Source: Candidatus Zixiibacteriota bacterium
GTDB taxonomy: Bacteria > Zixibacteria > MSB-5A5 > GN15 > JAAZOE01
Direction of reading: 5' to 3'
Assembly: GCA_030668485.1 (NCBI GenBank)
Contig: DAOUTW010000004.1
Span: forward strand, 34,660 to 98,659
DNA length: 64,000 bases
The notes under the pieces were generated by a model. It searched no databases and was not told where the DNA came from. It was given only the letters and a program-made list of their open reading frames with translations. The translations under genes and the position numbers were made by a program. Positions 61,472 through 64,000 of this stretch are shown here, one piece after another. Numbering within the stretch: the stretch's first letter is position 1; each line of letters opens with the position of its first letter.

Positions 61472-61603
61472 ATATAAATACCGTTTGTTTTAATTTACTA
61501 ACTAGTAAGTTTTATAAAGCCCTAACATAATACTATACAATGCCCTTTCAAAATAATTTATCCCACCAAAGAGACAATGTCAATAAGAATCACTGGTGGC
61601 CCA

Positions 61604-61630
61604 TCCGCCGTTCACTTATCGAACGGCGGA
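61604..61630. repeat. 10-bp perfect hairpin
   Basis: TCCGCCGTTC-ACTTATC-GAACGGCGGA. Confidence 0.6.
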
Positions 61631-61866
61631 GGGATTCCCGCCTGTGGCTCCTGCCTGCAAAATCGACATAGAATCGCTGTAGATTCCGTCCCTATCCCAA
61701 TTATTGAACCTGATCATTCAAGGAGATAATAACTATGCCCGCAACCGAATTGAAAACCGCATCGAAAGCCAAAATTAGGCAAAACCTTAAATATGAAAAA
61801 CAAACCTTAAACCATTGCCATTCAAGCGCGACGGCTTGATACAAGGCAGAAAGTAAGGCGAGTAAA

Positions 61867-61903
61867 GAAAATTTCTTTAAAAATGAGCAAACAAAGCCAA
61901 ATT
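61867..61903 (+). repeat. 37-bp direct repeat, copy 1
   Basis: GAAAATTTCTTTAAAAATGAGCAAACAAAGCCAAATT. Confidence 0.95.
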
Positions 61904-61925
61904 CCCTGTAATTCATTGACGACTA

Positions 61926-61977
61926 ACCTTTTAAAAGGTGCCTTTTGGCACCGGGGTGTATGTAAAATACATACACC
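61926..61977. repeat. Cluster of three adjacent or overlapping perfect palindromes
   Basis: ACCTTTTAAAAGGT (61926-61939); GGTGCC-TTTT-GGCACC (61937-61952); GGTGTATGTA-AAA-TACATACACC (61955-61977). Confidence 0.85.
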
Positions 61978-62114
61978 TGCCTGTTTCGTGCCTGTCGGGT
62001 ATCTTCTCCGCCGATGGGCGGATTCGGAACCCGATCTACCTGATTATGTGGGGTCATCTGTGCGACAGCCAAAATGTGGCTCTGCCACCGCGCCAGCCAA
62101 AAACCGGAGAGCCG

Positions 62115-62151
62115 GAAAATTTCTTTAAAAATGAGCAAACAAAGCCAAATT
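62115..62151 (+). repeat. 37-bp direct repeat, copy 2
   Basis: Identical to 61867-61903, offset 248 bp. Confidence 0.95.
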
Positions 62152-62336
62152 ATCGTTGTGCGACAACAACATCGATTTTTATTCAAAGCCAACCAAAGCC
62201 ATTATAAGCCAATTTTTGTGCATAAAAACGGCCTTTTGGTAGCATTTGGGGACCTTGTTAAATATTTCACAATATTACGGGAACTCAGGCGAGGTATGTC
62301 TGTTATAGGGGGGTACAATTTTTTGGGAGATAGAGC

Positions 62337-62933
62337 GTGAAACTTAGAAACCTTTTGATTATTGCCATTGGCGTGAGGTTGATGATGCTCACCGGATGTT
62401 CCGATCAATCGGAATATAGGGCTGAGGCCAAGACATCCGCCGATATTCAGATACAGATAAACGACCATCGCCAGATTCCGTTTAATACTATCACCGGGGA
62501 AAAAACCTCACTGGCCGATTTCGACGGAAAAGTGATTTTGATTGTCAATAGCGCCAGCAAATGCGGGTTCACGAAGCAATATGTCGGGCTGGAGGAGCTG
62601 TATCGAGAAAAGAAAGATGCAGGCTTGGTGGTTATCGCCTTCCCGGCCAATAATTTCTCCAACCAGGAACCGGGTACTAATGAGGAAATCATGAGATTTT
62701 GCCAGGGGACTTTCGAGGTCACCTTTCCGATTATGGCCAAAATCGATGTTATCGGGAAAAATATCCATCCACTATTTAAATATTTGACCGAAGATTCGCC
62801 GATTCCGGGCAAAGTTCGCTGGAATTTCGGCAAATTCCTGCTGGATCGAGGCGGCAACCTGGTTGCTCGATACGACTCCAATGTCGAACCGGATGACGAC
62901 GAACTGGTTGAAAAAATAGAAAAATTGTTATAA
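62337..62933 (+). CDS. Glutathione peroxidase-family lipoprotein (Cys-type)
   Basis: Lipobox 'LTGCSDQ'; 'IVNSASKCGFTKQYVGLEELY', 'QEPGTNEEIMRFC', 'RWNFGKFLLDRGGN'; GGGAGA before GTG. Confidence 0.9.
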   Translation: MKLRNLLIIAIGVRLMMLTGCSDQSEYRAEAKTSADIQIQINDHRQIPFNTITGEKTSLADFDGKVILIVNSASKCGFTKQYVGLEELYREKKDAGLVVIAFPANNFSNQEPGTNEEIMRFCQGTFEVTFPIMAKIDVIGKNIHPLFKYLTEDSPIPGKVRWNFGKFLLDRGGNLVARYDSNVEPDDDELVEKIEKLL

Positions 62934-63028
62934 CTCGTTTGTATGATTGATGAAAAAGGGCGGGATTTCCCCCCCTCTCTTTGTTTTGGGTAGTATTATA
63001 AATTGTTAAGTCACAGAAACACAGCAAC

Positions 63029-63442
63029 TTAATCAATTGAAACGGTCAATTTGCCGTCGGCCAGATCGACCTGATAAACCTTGATCGGGCCTTTGGCCGA
63101 ACCGGCCATGATCTTCCCCTCATAATCATAGGTTGTTTTGCCGACACTGCAACACTGAACCTTTTCCTCTCCCGGCACCGGGTCAAGCCTTCGCCCGGCA
63201 TGCTCGCAGCGGTTTCGAAAGGCGTAGAATTGGCAATCGTCACCATAGATGACCAGAACTCTTTCGGGGCATTCCTTGCTCTCAATCCGCAATCCACTAC
63301 CGGGCTGTTCCAATTCTGGCGCACGGCCCAAATCGATTGTAATCTTTCCGTCGGAATAGCTCCAACAGTCCTCATGGCGGGGCGTCGGAGTCGCGCAGAT
63401 CCCCAAAACTCGTTGAAAGATATTACGTTTGAGTGGCTTCAT
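63029..63442 (-). CDS. Rieske-like protein with an altered second cluster motif
   Basis: 'YAFRNRCEHAGRRLDPVPGEEKVQCCSVGKTTYDYEGKIMAGSAKGPIKVYQV': first CxH present, second CxxH replaced by CCSV. Confidence 0.7.
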   Translation of the reverse strand: MKPLKRNIFQRVLGICATPTPRHEDCWSYSDGKITIDLGRAPELEQPGSGLRIESKECPERVLVIYGDDCQFYAFRNRCEHAGRRLDPVPGEEKVQCCSVGKTTYDYEGKIMAGSAKGPIKVYQVDLADGKLTVSID

Positions 63443-63466
63443 GATATCTCCAAAATGTCAAACAGG

Positions 63467-64000
63467 CTATTTTTCTCGATCAAAAATCTCTATTTCAGGA
63501 ATATGGCCGTTTTCGGCATCGATCCCAAAACCGAAATTGTCGTAGCCGAAATGCGGGTCGGTTTTTTCCGGCGTCCGCCAAGAGGCGTTGTTTTGCATTT
63601 TTTCCGAGGCGATAACCTGATCCTCATCCCTAATCGAGTAGATATCGGTTCCGGAAGCGTCGATAAAAATCCCGGCCGATTTGGAATAATAGTAATATGT
63701 CATCAGTTCGCTCGGCTGGGCGTAATCATCGCGGAAAGTGCCAGCTCCAAAACCCTGCTGACCCTTATTATATAAATATGAATCAGCGCCGTCCAGATCA
63801 AAAAAGAAGGCGAAAGACCGGATTTGAGATAGGCCATAAGATATTATTTTGGCCTCGTAGGTGTCATTGCCGGAGCGATCGACGAATAAGGCGTTGGCGT
63901 AGTCCCATCCAAAAGCCAGTGCGGCGCCAGCGGTTTCATAGAGGAGGTGTTTATCATCACCAGCCTCATCGACGAGGACGCCATTACAAAAATGGGCTCC
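63467..64000 (-). CDS. Uncharacterised protein with repeated D-x2-G-x-D-x-Y-like motifs, truncated by the right edge
   Basis: Reverse strand is open from 64000: GAHFCNGVLVDEAGDDKHLLYETAG...LFVDRSGNDTYEAKIISYG...FDLDGADSYLYNKGQQGFGAGTFRDD..., continuing into the tracked ORF 63467-63703. Confidence 0.75.
   Translation of the reverse strand, partial: GAHFCNGVLVDEAGDDKHLLYETAGAALAFGWDYANALFVDRSGNDTYEAKIISYGLSQIRSFAFFFDLDGADSYLYNKGQQGFGAGTFRDDYAQPSELMTYYYYSKSAGIFIDASGTDIYSIRDEDQVIASEKMQNNASWRTPEKTDPHFGYDNFGFGIDAENGHIPEIEIFDREK

Noticed and set aside
61883-62340. Small overlapping ORFs (61883-62128, 61938-62207, 62074-62340)
   Set aside because: Overlap in several frames across repeats and palindromes; no RBS or conserved protein features.

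Overview
The window reads as part of a bacterial chromosome, and almost every long ORF is explained. The paired dockerin-like C-terminal tags ending in CCP recall uncultivated Zixibacteria/FCB-type genomes; this taxonomic guess is inference only. Left to right: two head-to-head EamA/DMT transporters; a secreted C25 (gingipain-type) protease with a dockerin-like tag; a gamma-glutamyltransferase; a small dockerin-tagged protein; an M3 oligopeptidase; a large FG-GAP/TSP3/dockerin protein; a tRNA-Glu(CUC); a heme cluster hemC-hemB-hemL-hemE-hemN-hemH-hemY without hemA or hemD; a LonB-like protease; a lysine-rich H1-like/SANT-like DNA-binding protein; a peptidase_MA/TolB-propeller/beta-barrel fusion; murA, a DUF4416-like gene and a QueG-like gene; CarboxypepD_reg and vWA proteins; two sensor-kinase/NtrC loci; two tricorn-like S41 proteases; a dockerin-tagged C1 protease; an AT-rich STAND NTPase-TPR gene; a repeat/palindrome-rich intergenic region; a glutathione peroxidase; and a degenerate Rieske protein. 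The strongest unexplained structure is at about 6.8-13.26 kb. Three consecutive one-gene units are each bounded by a terminator plus a degenerate tRNA-3'-end-like repeat, and the series ends at the intact tRNA-Glu. Other leads are a 21-bp direct repeat flanking the hem-lon block, the conserved dockerin/CCP tag on unrelated secreted proteins, a soluble hybrid kinase with a periplasmic-binding-protein-like N-terminus, and the STAND-TPR gene beside a direct-repeat/palindrome cluster. All calls come from reading the sequence. No database search was run.
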